Shown: one piece after another, positions 40,770 to 53,172 of the stretch
How the letters are laid out: each line of letters begins with the position of its first letter
Position numbering within the stretch: the stretch's first letter is position 1
Assembly: GCA_945643635.1 (NCBI GenBank)
Contig: CALZFC010000005.1
Location: 11,865,501-11,929,500 of the forward strand
Source: Allodiplogaster sudhausi
Taxonomy: Eukaryota > Nematoda > Chromadorea > Rhabditida > Diplogasteridae
Reading direction: 5' to 3'
Length of the DNA stretch: 64,000 nucleotides
The notes under the pieces: generated by a model
What the model was told of the DNA's origin: nothing
What the model saw: the letters and a program-made list of their open reading frames with translations, nothing else
Databases searched by the model: none
Program-made: the position numbers and the translations under genes

Positions 40770-42554
40770 AATATGTTTGCGTCCTCAAACTCGAAATTGA
40801 TTGTTCATCTTCCAAATACAAGGCCGAATCTTCTCTGCGGGAGTGCGGAAAATGATGGTGTTTCAGAGGATGTTTGCAAAACGGATGTTTCGATGTTTCA
40901 ACTAGATGCTGTTCTTTAGAATCCTTGCAGGCAGTTCAAAATGATTACCAAAAATCTGTAGCACGATCCCGGTCAAGACAGCATCGGAGAGCTAAGGGCC
41001 CTTAGAGTATCGCTTTCCTTCCCGTGATCCAGGAGTTGCACCATCGATGACTCAGACTCCAAACAAGGAAAGCTTTTTAACCGCAGAATGAGAGCTTTTT
41101 AATAAAAGAAGAAAGTAGACTGCCCCTTTTAGAGATGTTCATTAAACTGCCGATATCACCAGACTCTGATCTTAATTGATCGTCATACTACATACATATA
41201 TGTATGTAGATCTTTATAGCTTTGCCCAGCATGGAGCTAATGTGTTGCATTGCTTGCATTCGGGCTCAAGCAATGGGAAGGGGAAAAGAAAGAATGTAAA
41301 AAGAAAAAAAGCTTCATGATGTGATGCGGCTCTCCAGCATTCCATGATAGGATATTGCCTAGAGTCTTGCTGTTGTCAAAAAAAACCTGGCTCGGATCAC
41401 TGAGTCCGCTCGGCGTCCAACAGCGAATTGAAATTCGCTGGGGGGGGGGGGGGTTCCTATCAGCTGACAATGACTGTGATGTCGATTTGCAGGGGCAAAT
41501 GGTTCTACCACAGACTGATTTATTTCGAGATCATGAATTTTTTAAAGTTTTCACTCACTCTTCTTCTCCATACTTTCTGCCTCTAGACTTTTTTTATGTA
41601 CATATATGTATGTATGTACATACGTCTGGGCCACCGACGTAAGCTTACCGTGGTGGATATAGCTAGCTCAAACAATGTCCATTCAATTTCCAACGCCATT
41701 TTAGTCATTTGAATAAGTTCTATGATCATCTGCAAATACATAATAATTATTAATAAATAATTATTTGGGGGTGGAAGAGCATCAATGATCGATTTTAGAT
41801 CTCCGCACTTTCTTCACATCAGGCCCGGTGAATGACTTAATCACCATTAGAGCATACAACTATCGCAGAGATTTTCTATAATCTAAATCATCTATTCAAT
41901 AAAAACTACCCGAATATCAAATAAATGGCCCATTTTGTTCCACACGCCTAAATGTGCTACCCGGGAGATTTTAGTTATTAATTTTTTTCGCTCGGTGGTG
42001 GATCAATGAATCCAACGAAAATTCTGTTATTGAAAACCTGAGAGCATCGAGAAACAACCCTGAATCTTTCAGTAACTTTCATCCCTTTTAAAGCAAAATA
42101 TTCATGAAAAAAAACAAAAGTTCATAGACTTTTTGGCGGTACTGTACCTATTTATTTTTTTATTTATTCATTTATTCAAACATTGTTAAAGATGTTACAA
42201 CTTAATCAAGTGAAAATAATACCGCATCATGATATCAGTGCAAACTGTTGATAAGGGAGAATTCTTATGTATGATTCAGGGGATACTCTAATCATGAGAA
42301 TGAATCTCAATAAAAGCTTCAATAACGAAACAACTATCAGCCTCGTTCAGAGTCAATATTGTATTTCGTAAGATAATGTTTAAAAATGGTAAAGCAATAA
42401 TTGGAAGCGGAACCTACAGGGAATGTACTCTTTGTCCTTGGGCCCATGGCCTGGCCGACTCTTCCCCTCGTCCCCCTTGACTGTTTCTTTTCTGACTAGC
42501 CATAATTATGATGATCCTCTTGGGTTTGCATGTGCTTCTTCAACCAAAAAACCT
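40770..42554. other. copy-4 upstream modules and unique flank
   Basis: 40770-40850 is the family upstream module (minus). 40862-40935 matches a GATGTTTGCAAAACGGATGT block also found at 43600 and 44203. 41388-41500 holds CCTGGCTCGGATCACTGAGT and CAGCTGACAATGACTGTGAT modules, repeated at 44079 and 44569. 41438-41452 is a G run. 41640-42550 shows no exon; GGCGGTACTGTA at 42135 resembles a MITE terminus. Confidence 0.55.
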
Positions 42555-42640
42555 ATGCTGTTTTGTCATTCTTTATCAGTCAGGGGGAGGGTGACATGTC
42601 ACAATGGGAAGAGATGTCATAAAAGCATCCTGTTCGGGAA
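42555..42640 (-). promoter_or_regulatory. conserved 3'-flank module with GATA site, copy 5
   Basis: TTATCAGT at 42573-42580, 81 bp after the stop of copy 5, followed by GGTGACATGTCACAATGGG. Confidence 0.6.
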
Positions 42641-42660
42641 CACTGAGGTTCGGAGTCGCA

Positions 42661-43225
42661 TTACCCTGGACTCCAGTAAGTCGTGAAGCAGCCGTATGGT
42701 CCCCAGCCGAGGTAAGTGATATTCCACTCAAAAGGCGTCAGACCGCAAGTCTTATCCGCATTGTTGATGGTTTGGCTGCCGTTGGGATCGGCACGGCACT
42801 TTGTCATGCAACCATTGTAGCAAGTGCCTGCGCGAAGCTGCAAGAGGCCGCTTATCCTTTTTGTTGCACTGTTCTTCTTTTATAGTTCTAGATGTTTCCT
42901 CTCTGTGAACAAGCTTCATTAAGGCGTGCCATTATATCGAAATATTTCGAAAGAAGAGAGATTACCCTCGTCTGCACTGGCAGTTCGTTGGGGGACTGCC
43001 ATTCCAGTCGTAGCCAGAGCAGAACCAGCGGCACGTGGTATCATCTAGAGCCACGGCCGTCCAGAGGACCGCCAAGACGCTCAGGAGAATCAGGACGCGC
43101 TGAACGAAACATCATGCAGGTTCATAATGGGTTTTTGCTTTGGATCGAGAAAATAACAGGGCTGACTGGAATAAAAATAAAGCCTCCTGAAATTTATTAA
43201 AGTATTGTTACCGAAGTTATTTTTG

Positions 43226-43273
<48 letters not shown>

Positions 43274-43333
43274 AAAGGAAGATTCATGCTTCCAAAAGTG
43301 ATCTACAGAATAGTCTCCAAAGCTACTAACCAT
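42661..43333 (-). pseudogene. 12-Cys family, copy 5, frameshifted
   Basis: Exon 1 is the ATG at 43333-43331 and exon 2 is 43099-42966, intact and in frame (DDTTCRWFCSGYDWNGSPPT). Exon 3 (42837-42661) has TTCGCGCAGGCACTTGC where the other copies have TTCGCAGACGCCAACGGCAC, a net loss of 7 nt. The normal frame stops a few codons later, while the family-like sequence (TCYNGCMTKCRADPNG ... FTTYWSPG, then TAA) continues in another frame. Splice sites and the TATA box at 43378-43385 (52 bp upstream) are kept, so it may still be transcribed. An alternative acceptor that would rescue the frame was looked for and not found. Confidence 0.75.
43227..43269. repeat. (TA)n microsatellite
   Basis: Pure TA run in intron 1 of family copy 5. 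Confidence 0.95.
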
Positions 43334-43377
43334 GATTATGGAGCTGTTGCCTGTGAAGAATCATCACTATCAGCGCC

Positions 43378-43385
43378 TTTTTATA
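43378..43385 (-). promoter_or_regulatory. TATA box, family copy 5
   Basis: TATAAAAA on the minus strand, 52 bp before the ATG at 43333. The upstream module is at 43495-43575. Confidence 0.75.
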
Positions 43386-43494
43386 TCCGAATCGCGAATA
43401 GGCACCGTGGCCAATATTTCCATCAAGTCCATGTATTTAATTAAAAATCTCTTTCGCTCCAATGAATTATGTATCCCTAACAGAATATGAGGCA

Positions 43495-44700
43495 ATATGT
43501 TTGAGTCCTCTGCTCGAAAATGATTGTTCATCTTCCAAATACGAGATGAATCTTCTCAGCGGGAGTGCTCTCTACGACAATGATAGTTTGCTTTCAGCGA
43601 TGTTTGCAGGACGGATGTTTCAACGAGAACACTGCACCGCTCTTACAGGCAGTTCAAAGTGAACACCATATCTGTAGCACCTGTATCATAGAGTCAAGAA
43701 TCCTTCTTGCGCAGAAGCATAGGATCCTTTTCCGGGTCTTCATCCAGTAGTTGCGCCACGGATGTCTCAGACTACAACAACGACTGTTGTTAAACCGCAG
43801 TGTGCGAGTTTTTAAGAAAAGAAAAAGAACTATACTGCCACTTTATACTAGATGTTCATAAACTGCTTAAATCATAACGATTCTATTGTAAATATCTTTA
43901 TCGCTTTGCTCAGAATGGAGGTAATGTGGGCAACGTGGATTCGTTGCGTTGCTTGCATTCTGGCTCATGCAATGGCAAGGGGAAAATAAAGAATGTATAA
44001 AGAAAAAAAGAATGATGACGTTATGCTCTCGAGCGCTCCATGATTGGATATTGCCTAGTCTTGCTGTTGCCAAAAATCCTGGCTCGGATCACTGTGTCCG
44101 CTTGGATTCCAACTGTGAATTGAACTTCGCTGCGGGGGTTCTCAGCTGACAATGGCTATGGTGTCGATTTGCAGGTTCAAACACGCACTGATATGTGTTT
44201 GCTTTCAGGGATGTTTGCAAAACGGATGTTTCAACGAGAACACTGCACCGCTCTTGCAGGCAATTCAAAATGAACACCATATCTGTAGTACCTGCATAGG
44301 AGAGTCAAGAATCCTTGTTGCGCAGGAGTATAGGCTTTTCCGTAGCTTGATCCAGGAGTTGCAACACGGATAACTCAGACCCCAACTGCTAGAACTTTTT
44401 ATCCGCAGAGAATTCACGATATACAAATACTGCCCCTTTTAGAGATGTTCATTAAAGTGTCTTAAATCATGCTGATATCACCACCGGATTCTGATCGTTA
44501 TTGAGATTGTCATGCTCTCCAGCGTTCCATGATTGTATATTGCTTGGAGTCAAGCGCTTGCTAAACACCTGGCTCGGTTCATTGTACCTGCTCGGCGTCC
44601 TACTGCGAATTGAACGTCCCCGCGGGGGGTTCTCAGCTGACAATGGCTATGGTGTCGATTTGCTGAGGCGAATAGTTCAATCACCCACCGACTCGTATAA
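43495..44700. repeat. tandemly repeated upstream modules of copy 5
   Basis: 43495-43575: family upstream module. 43590-43700 and 44195-44310: near-duplicates with GGACGGATGTTTCAACGAGA and CACTGCACCGCTCTT. 44079-44175 and 44569-44665: near-duplicates with CCTGGCTCGG...ACTG and TTCTCAGCTGACAATGGCTA followed by TGGTGTCGATTTGC. No coding sense. Confidence 0.75.
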
Positions 44701-46288
44701 ACAACATTTCCACTCCCACTTCTTTTCCAGCGCTCTTACTTTCTGACTCTTATAAACTCTAGATTAATTTTTTTCCTTTCGTGCTTTTTTTTACATTTTG
44801 AGCATTATATGGGTTTTTTTTCCATTTTGAGAGTGATATGCAGAGTCTCAGAAACATAACCGATCACAGTTATGATTTTCTTTCACATTTATCGAATGGC
44901 ACTGTAAGTAAAACAGGTTATTTGTTAACAATTTTCTTCAAAAGTTCATTGACTGCTCAACTGTCGAATTTTCGAAGTACACTAAATTTTCTTTAAAAGG
45001 TAGGATAAATACACTTTTTCTATAGTGTCATCCATTTGGTTCAATTTTTTCACTTGGCCTTGTTTCATTGTTTATTTTTGCTTTTATTTCTTTTAATTCA
45101 AGATTTTTATGACGATTTATATTTATTAAACGGCAAATATGCAACTTTGTAACAGTTATATACACTCATATGATATGAGAAGCATAAATAAAAAGTAAAG
45201 AAGAAGAGGGAAAAATCATGCATGAATCAACGGGCCTCATGTTAAATAGAGCAAGAGTCAAAAAAATTGGTCAACAAACCAGACAATATTCATTTCTTCA
45301 TATATATATACATAATATCCCGAGGACAGATCCGTCCTCAGAAACCCGTTCTTGACGCAAGAACTAAAGAAAAAGTAATAAAAAAGTAGACGATCGAAAA
45401 ATATCTGAGTGAGGACAAAAACACGGGCAACTTGTATAAAGTGCAAATCTAACGACTACATCCTCAGAAGCTGCACTCACTGTGAGTATAAATATTTGAA
45501 GTAAATCTCGTTCGCGAAACAGGTATCATATTGTAACTGAATAATGATGTTCTCGGCAAGATGTCATTTAATAAGACTCTAACAAGAATAATAATAGTAA
45601 TAATTATAATAATATGTGTTATACCCCCAGACGGCGCGACTACCCCAATTTTGAGCATTCTGTATTTAAAAAAAAAACTTTTGTTTTTCCAAATTCAATA
45701 TCTTAGAGTACGGCAAGAGCCATTATAGATTCATTACTGGCGAGCCAAAAATCAGAAAAGGAAAACAGATGTCGCCGTTATTTTCTCACATACATATATC
45801 GCGCGATCTCACCCGTAATAGTGAGAGGGAGAAAGAGGAAGCAGTAAGAGATGGAGGCAGAGAAGCAGAGAGAAAGAGTGTGCTAGAGAGCGAGAGAGAG
45901 AGAAAGAGAGAGCGGACAAGAAATAAAGATGATGAGGTAGTCAGATGCGTGGGCACATCGATGCGATGCGCCGCCTGTGGCTCTAGATTCGTGAATAGAG
46001 AGACAATCAATCGATAATTGATAATGTAGAAGCACAAGAAAGAGAAGAAACAAATGAAGGCAAATGGATGAAAATTTGCAAGGAAAAAAAATTAAGAAGT
46101 TAAAAAAAGAATACTCGAAGAAGAGAGCGTGCTATGAACGTTGGTTGAAGAGGAGCGAGGTGATATGGTAGAGAAACACAGTGTGCCAGGCTAATTATTG
46201 GTGGGAGATTACTGTGTAGTCGTGCTAAGACGCTGCCGAATTGGCGGGAACGTTTTTTTTTTTAATTGGCGGGAAATTCAAAAACCGC
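44701..46288. other. intergenic
   Basis: AT-rich unique sequence, with a GA tract at 45820-45915 and a T run at 46252-46262. No exon supported. Confidence 0.5.
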
Positions 46289-48242
46289 TCAGTAGTGCAG
46301 AAGAGGGAGCGGCCGCGCCAAGAGAATGGGCTGAGTGGATGCGGCGTCCATGCCACAGCCGCCGGCGGCCTCCGGGCACGCGGACCACGCCGAGATCTTC
46401 TGCTGCTTGGCGCGGCAACGGCCAAGCAGATAAACAATGCACGCGAATTGCGCGAGAACGACGGCGACGAGCAGCGTGATGAGCGCGCCAACCATGGCCG
46501 AGACGCCGTTCGTCGTCGCGCAACCGAGAGTCGACGGGTTTATCACCTCAAGCAAGGAAGCCATTGCAGCATTTGCATGTGATTATTAGATATTATTGAC
46601 AACAAATAAATAAGATTCGCTAAAAAATATTGTAATACAGTGGTATTCGTTGTTTGATTCTTAATAATTAGTAATAGTTACTAAGTGGTTTTTCAAACAA
46701 ATAGAAGAAACGATGAAAAGATACCATAGCTTGCTGCTTCTCTGGCTGCTTTTGCGATTCGCAGTCGCCTTTCTGCTTCTGAAAAGATTATTATTATTAT
46801 TATTATTATTATTATAAATTATTCCTAACACAAAAGATTACGGTAGTTTTATTTTTAATAAGAAGTACGTGATAATAAAAATCAACTATATATATATAAA
46901 TAATCGAAAGTTGCTCACGATAACGGTGTGATAGCAGCACGAGGCATTGGTCGCGTTAGCTGCCGGCCTCTCCTTGGCCGCGTCGGCGAGGTCGCACGAG
47001 ACTACTGTAAGAAAATTATTTTTTTTATTTAATTACTTAAATATACAAATAACAATTTATGCAAATATTCATGCATATTACAAAATAGATACACATTTCA
47101 GGCCTTCTGCTTACATCGAAAAGTACAGACTTTTTCAATTAATATACTCTGTACACATATCGCAAGACTTGCTGTGCAATGTAATTTATTTGCAGCATAT
47201 TTTTTTGCAAGCACGAAAGATCACTTTTCCTCTTATGATTTTTAAAGCTGTGAACCCTGAGAGCTTGCCAATTCGTTACGATAGCTGATTCATTTATGCG
47301 GATATACACGAAAGCTGCGTTCCCTGTCAGTATTCAAGCAACTTTCCTTCTTTACATTAGAAGAGCCTGCCTCGCACTTCCGTTTTTTTTTATCCGATCC
47401 CTGCCCTTTCTCTCTCTATCTCTCTCTCTCTCTCTCGCTCTCTATCTCTCTCTGTCTCTCTCTCGCTCTCTCTCTCTCTTTCTCTCTTACTCTCTCGCGC
47501 TCTCTCTCTCTCCCTCTCTCTCTCTCTCGTCCTCTTTTTGTCCGTCTGCCCTTTCCGCCTTATTCGATGCCGCCATTGCTCGTTCCTACGAATGCCATCC
47601 ACTTCCTGGATGCGGTCGAGAGTTCGCTGCATCCTCTATTTTTCTCGCTCGCTAAGTCTCTCTTCCTTCTCTCTTCTCTCTCCTCTCTCTGTCCGTCTGT
47701 CTCTATCTTCTCTCTTTCTCTCTCTGTCTCCCTTTCTCTCTTTCTCTCTTCGCTCTCTCCCGATTTGCCTAAGAGCAACGGCCGAACGGGCAGCCTTCCG
47801 ACTGGCGCTCTGAACTCAAGTGAGGGAGTGCGAGTGTACTGCAGTGCCTGGGCACGAGCTTCTCCTCTCACTCAAACTCTCTCTCTCTCTCAAACTCTCT
47901 CTCTCTCTTACTCTCTCTCTCTTAGTCTCTCTCTCTCTCTGTCCCTCTCGCTATTCGTTCTCTATACCTTTTTCACTATTCTCTCTCTCTCTCTCTCAAT
48001 CTCTATCCCTCTTCCGCGGCATACGATACTTTGCACCCCGCCCATCGACATCCGATTACTCTTTTGCTAGTCTCTGCCATGGCTAAAAATAGCGCAATCC
48101 TTCCGGAATCCTCTAGAATCTCCGAGTGACCAAGCAAAAGCCATGGGAATGACCGAACACTGTAGGAAAGAGAAAAAAGGTGAGAGAGAAAGAGAGATAG
48201 AGCGAGGTAGAAAGAGAGAGAAAGCGAGAAGGTAAGAGAGAT

Positions 48243-48279
<37 letters not shown>

Positions 48280-48869
48280 AAGAAAAGTTTGTTGACCAAG
48301 ATAAGCTACTGATAGATACGCAATGTGAAGCAAACAGCGTGAGAAATTAGTTGCAAGAATAATTATTTCAAGCCAAAAAATGAGATTAGTCAGCTTTCGC
48401 AATTTTTGGCTTGAAAGTTTAGGAAAGGGGTTCCTATCGTTCGTTTAACAATTTAAATTTAATTTTTTTTAATAAATTAAAGAAAGCAATAAATGGCGCT
48501 GATTTGATTCTGTGATGCGGATAGCACATGCTTCTATATTTAGGCTATAACTTTTTACATTAACTATGTATTCACAAGTCTAAATTTACTACTGTAAATA
48601 GAAATCTATTATTTTTTACATATATATTTACAAGTCTAAATTTAAAATTTACTACTGTAAATTACAAATCAATAAAATGAAGAGATATCCTGACCAGTGC
48701 CGCATTCGAGATGGCGCGCGACCGCGACCGCATCGCATGCGGGCATGAGCGCGTCGGCGATTTGGAGATAGTCGGCACAGCGGTCACGACAAAAGACGGT
48801 CGTGCTGACGTCGGCCGAGGCTACGGTAGCACCGAAAAGGAGAAGCACAAGAGCGGACGAGCGCATCAT
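46289..48869 (-). CDS. type I single-pass membrane protein, unknown family
   Basis: Four minus-strand exons in phase: 48869-48695, 47004-46919, 46778-46725, 46546-46289; 190 residues. The signal peptide is MMRSSALVLLLFGATVASA. A Cys-containing ectodomain follows (FCRDRCADYLQIADALMPAC; ANATNASCCYHTVI with two N-glycosylation sequons), then a Gln/Lys-rich linker. One transmembrane helix (SAMVGALITLLVAVVLAQFA) and a cytoplasmic tail starting LGRCRAKQQK complete it. The layout is that of a small receptor or adhesion-type protein. I recognise no domain. Intron 1 (48694-47005) is 1.7 kb and full of CT/GA tracts. The last acceptor (CTTGCTTGAG) is weaker than the others. A start 14 codons upstream (48911) is possible but makes a less typical signal peptide. 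Confidence 0.7.
47400..48290. repeat. CT/GA tracts in intron 1 of the membrane-protein gene
   Basis: (CT)n-type runs at 47407-47530, 47655-47760 and 47875-48005, and a GA run at 48165-48285. Confidence 0.85.
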
Positions 48870-48911
48870 GATGAAGATGAAGAAGAAGGAGACGAGGAAT
48901 TCGGAATTCAC

Positions 48912-49610
48912 TGCAAGCAGATGTATCCATTATTATTAGAACTTTCTTATCGAGTTTTAAAAAAAGACTAAAATAATTAATTTCGTGAGAATAGTAATAA
49001 TATATCATCACGCTACAGTATACCTCGAAAAAATTTCAAGCACTAAAAATAGCATGCACTAAAAGAAAAGCGATATCTCACCACAGAGAGGGCGCGTAAT
49101 CCGGAGCGAACGAGAAGGATATGGATGAGGAAGTGAAAGGAGATGAATAGAAATTCGTCATGGATGAACTACATGGACGTGTAGGCGGATCAGGAAAATT
49201 TATTGGAATAGAATGAGGATAGTGATTATGCACGGCATATACACATTTTCTTAGATTCTACCTTTAATACGTTTATAACACTACTATTAGTGGGTTTATT
49301 CTGCTACTTTTAATACGGTTATAATACTACTATGAGTGGGTTTATTCTACTACCTTTAATACGGTTATAATACTACTTTGAGTGGGATATCTTTGATGGA
49401 CGCCTTAAATAAGACGGGAAGATGTTTCTCAATATATAAATGAATATCCATGATGAAGCTTGCGCCGCAATTTCTGTCGCGCCAACGCACGTAGACGACG
49501 GTGGGAATGGGGAAGGCAGCGCGAGAGGGAAGAGCTTCATTTATTGGCCGCAATTTGGCCCGCAGCCGCAGGAATGCGGAAGTGGGCGAGAAGAGGAAGT
49601 ATTGCAAATT
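48912..49610. other. intergenic with short tandem repeat
   Basis: 49260-49385 holds three copies of a unit ACCTTTAATACGGTTATAAT with ACTACTA and GTGGGTTTATTCTAC, about 55 bp each. No exon. Confidence 0.6.
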
Positions 49611-49614
49611 TGTT

Positions 49615-49618
49615 GAGA

Positions 49619-49658
<40 letters not shown>

Positions 49659-49895
49659 GGAATGGAGAATTGAGAGAAAGAGGTGAGAGAAAGAGACAGC
49701 GAGAGAGAGAGGGGAGAAAGAGAGGGAGAGAGAGAAAGAAAGCAGAGTACAGGCGACCCCGGAAAGATGGCGCTGCTTCTCTTGAACTTTGCAGCGCTGC
49801 ACAAATGTTATGTTTACCAGGCAAGACGAGGGTGGAGTGAGAGGAAGAGATAGAGAGCGAGAGAAAACAGAGGGAAAGAGAGACAGAGAGAGGAG

Positions 49896-49939
<44 letters not shown>

Positions 49940-52262
49940 CGGAACAAATAGACTTGCAGGCGTGGCGAAATGATCAAGTGTGTCGCTCACTTAGTGTGAT
50001 AAAATATGTGCCGAACCAACTGTAAGTAAAAACAAAGAAAACATTATTCGCCGACTCTGCAAGACCTTCCTCATGAATAACACTTTTCTTCTTTTGTTCT
50101 GCAACCTATTTTCGGCGGATCAGCAAATTTTGAGGAAGTTAGGAAGTTTGCAGAAGAATGAGGCGGATCAAAGAGGTCATAGATCTCACAATCAGGGATA
50201 GGAGATATGGAAGGGAGATCCAAATATCCTGTTAGAATAAAAGAGCGAGAGAATAGTAGAGACGGAGAGAGAGAGAGAGAGAGAGATAGAGAGAGAGATT
50301 GAGATAGAGAAAGAGAGATGGAGAGAGAGACACACACAGAGAGAGAGAGAGAGACAGAAACAGAGAGAGAGAGAGAGCGAGAGAGAGAGATAGAGAGAGA
50401 GAGAGATAGAGAGAGATGGAGAGATAGAGAGACACAGAGAGAGACAGAAACAGAGAGAGAGAGAGAGAGAGAGTGAGCGAGAGAGAGAGAGATGGAGAAA
50501 GTACTTAAAACGATCACCGACCGGTCAGTGAACATTTGGAAGCGGGTAGAGGCCCACTCATTCAACAGGAGAACGAAAAAGGGAAGGATGGGTGAGATAG
50601 AGGGATTAAGTGAGAGAGAAAGAAAGAGAAAGAGAGACAAAGTGAGAGAGAGAAGGAGAGAAAGAGACAGCGAGAAAGAGAGACAAGGAGAGAGAGAGAG
50701 AGAGAAAGATCTACATATGCAGGAGTGTAAATCTCATTGAATTTTCCTTCCTCTTTCCTCCGTCAACATTCAAAGCCTCAAAGCCAAATGATCAGCATCA
50801 TCATAACTTCCTGGTCTACTGTAGAGATAGACAACTTTAGCACGTGCATTCCACATGGCACAAGTACAAAGAGATAAGAAGAAGAAGTAAGTCTGCCAGC
50901 CGGAGGGGGAAGGGGTGTTCTAGGCCCCTCTGGGAGAGTGCGGGGTGGGGGTGGGTCTAGGCGGGGTAGGGGGGTATATAGGGGGGGGGGGGTAGTGGGG
51001 GGGGGGGGGGGTAGAGGAGGGCGGAGGGGACGTGAGCGAGGCGGCAGGAACAGACATCTGTCTGGCTCCTTTCGGGGCCGCCTCCGACTCACTATCACAT
51101 TGTTCAGCCAACCCCTTCCGGGTTTCTTTCTATCTTTCCCTCTCTCTCTCTATCTCTCTCTCTCTCTCTCTCTTTCTTTCACAATCTCTCCCCTGTCTCA
51201 CTTTCACTCTTTCTCTCCATCTCTCTCTCACTCTCTCTTCCTCTCTCCCACTCTCATGGCTGCACGCTTTTGTCTGTGCCCTTGCAGCATTACGATTGCT
51301 GCAGTATATTGGCGGGTAGAGAAAGGGCACAGAGAGGACACACTAACAAGGGGCTCAGACGATGTGGTAAACAGAGCGAGAGAACGAGAGAGAGAAAGAG
51401 AGAGAGGGATAGAAAGAGATAAATAGAGATACCGGAGAGTAGTCCAGATGAGAGAACATAACGGAAGAAATGCAATTGTCCCATGCTCATACATTATGCT
51501 TATTGCATAGATCAGGTTGCATGAACGAGGAAGTAAAGAGCAGGCAGTAATGAAGTATAAGTTAATATGAAATGGAAGGGGCAAGTTAGTCCGTGCTGCG
51601 TTGCGAATGCATTTTAGTGCGCCTACTTTTCTGTCTTCTGCTAATTACCATGCCATTGCACCATTGCGGAAGTAGACGGTGGGAAGGGAGAAAAGGTGCC
51701 GAGAAATGAAAGGCAAAAAAGATATGTCGGGTACAAAATTACACATTTTAATATGTAAAAGTGAGAAGGACATGTGAACGAGAGAAACAGAGACAGATAA
51801 GAGTGCACGAGAGTGTGTGAGAGACAAAGAGAAGAACGATAGAGACAAAGAGAGAAAGAGAGAGGGAGAGAGAGAGAAAGAGGAGAGAGAAAAAGGGGAG
51901 AGAGAGACAGAGTTTTAAAGCGGAAATTATCTCAATGCTCCTGAAAAAAGAACGTCACCGACGTCTCCGCCACAATGTAATTCTTGGGATCATTTTCTAT
52001 ATTGCATAGAAAGAGTACAGAGAGAGAACGTGAGAAATAAAGGGGGAGAGAGGGAAAAAGATGGATGGAGAGAGAGGGCGAGAGAGAGAGAGAGAGAGAT
52101 AGGACTCAGAGACTCAGAGAAACACACAGAGAAAGGACACTGGCTATAGCGATGAGAATAGGCGCACGAAGAGAAAATGTCTTAGTCTATGCATGCTAAA
52201 TTCTACTTCCCTACTTCCTGCTTGCTTCCGAGGAATTGTTACATTTTGTAGCATTGCCTTTG

Positions 52263-52307
<45 letters not shown>

Positions 52308-53116
52308 CTCTCGCCTGCTCACTATGCTCTCTTTTCAAACCATGCGCTATTTTGCTTCTCTCTTTTTCTATATACAAACTCTAGGTCACTTCTCTCTTTC
52401 CTCTCTTTTCCTCTTTCCACCATAAAATACTTCGCTCGCTTTCATTTCCCGTTGAATTTAGCTCCATTTCATCTGTTTATGCCAGAACAAAAAAATTTGA
52501 CGGTTCTAGCAATTTCAATGATATCACTCTTCCGTATCTCTCTCTTTCGTTCTGCTCTCTCTCTCTCTCTCTTTCTCTATCTTTTTTTTCTCACTCTTTC
52601 TCACGCTCTCTCTCTCCAGCTTTCGCTAAAATACGGTCGATTACTGGTTGACTGCTTATGAGAGGAGAGCTCTGTAATTCTGCTCTCGCTAGTGGTAAAT
52701 GGAAGGCGAAAAGAGAGAAGATTAGAGCAGGAAGGAAGGAAATGGAGAAAGAGAAGAAGAAGAGGAGGAGTGTGACTATTCCAAATTCCTTCCTCGTTCA
52801 CAACGGCCAAGTCGAGCACGTGCAAAGTTGGGAGAGAAATCGAAATGAGAAAGAGATGGAGAAAGAGCGAGGGAACGAGAGAGAGAAAGAGAACGAGTGA
52901 AAGAGAGTGAGAGAGAGATGGAGAAAGAAAGAGAGAACGAGAGAGAGAGAACGAGAGAAAGAGAAAGAGAGAGAGAAAGAGATGGAGAAAGAGATGGAGA
53001 AAGAGATGGAGAGAAAGACAGAAATAGGAAGAAAGAGAGAGCGAATGAGAGAAAGAGAGAGAAAGAGAAGGCGAAAAAGCGAGGTAACGAGAGAGAAAGA
53101 GTAGGAGAAAGAGAAC

Positions 53117-53172
<56 letters not shown>

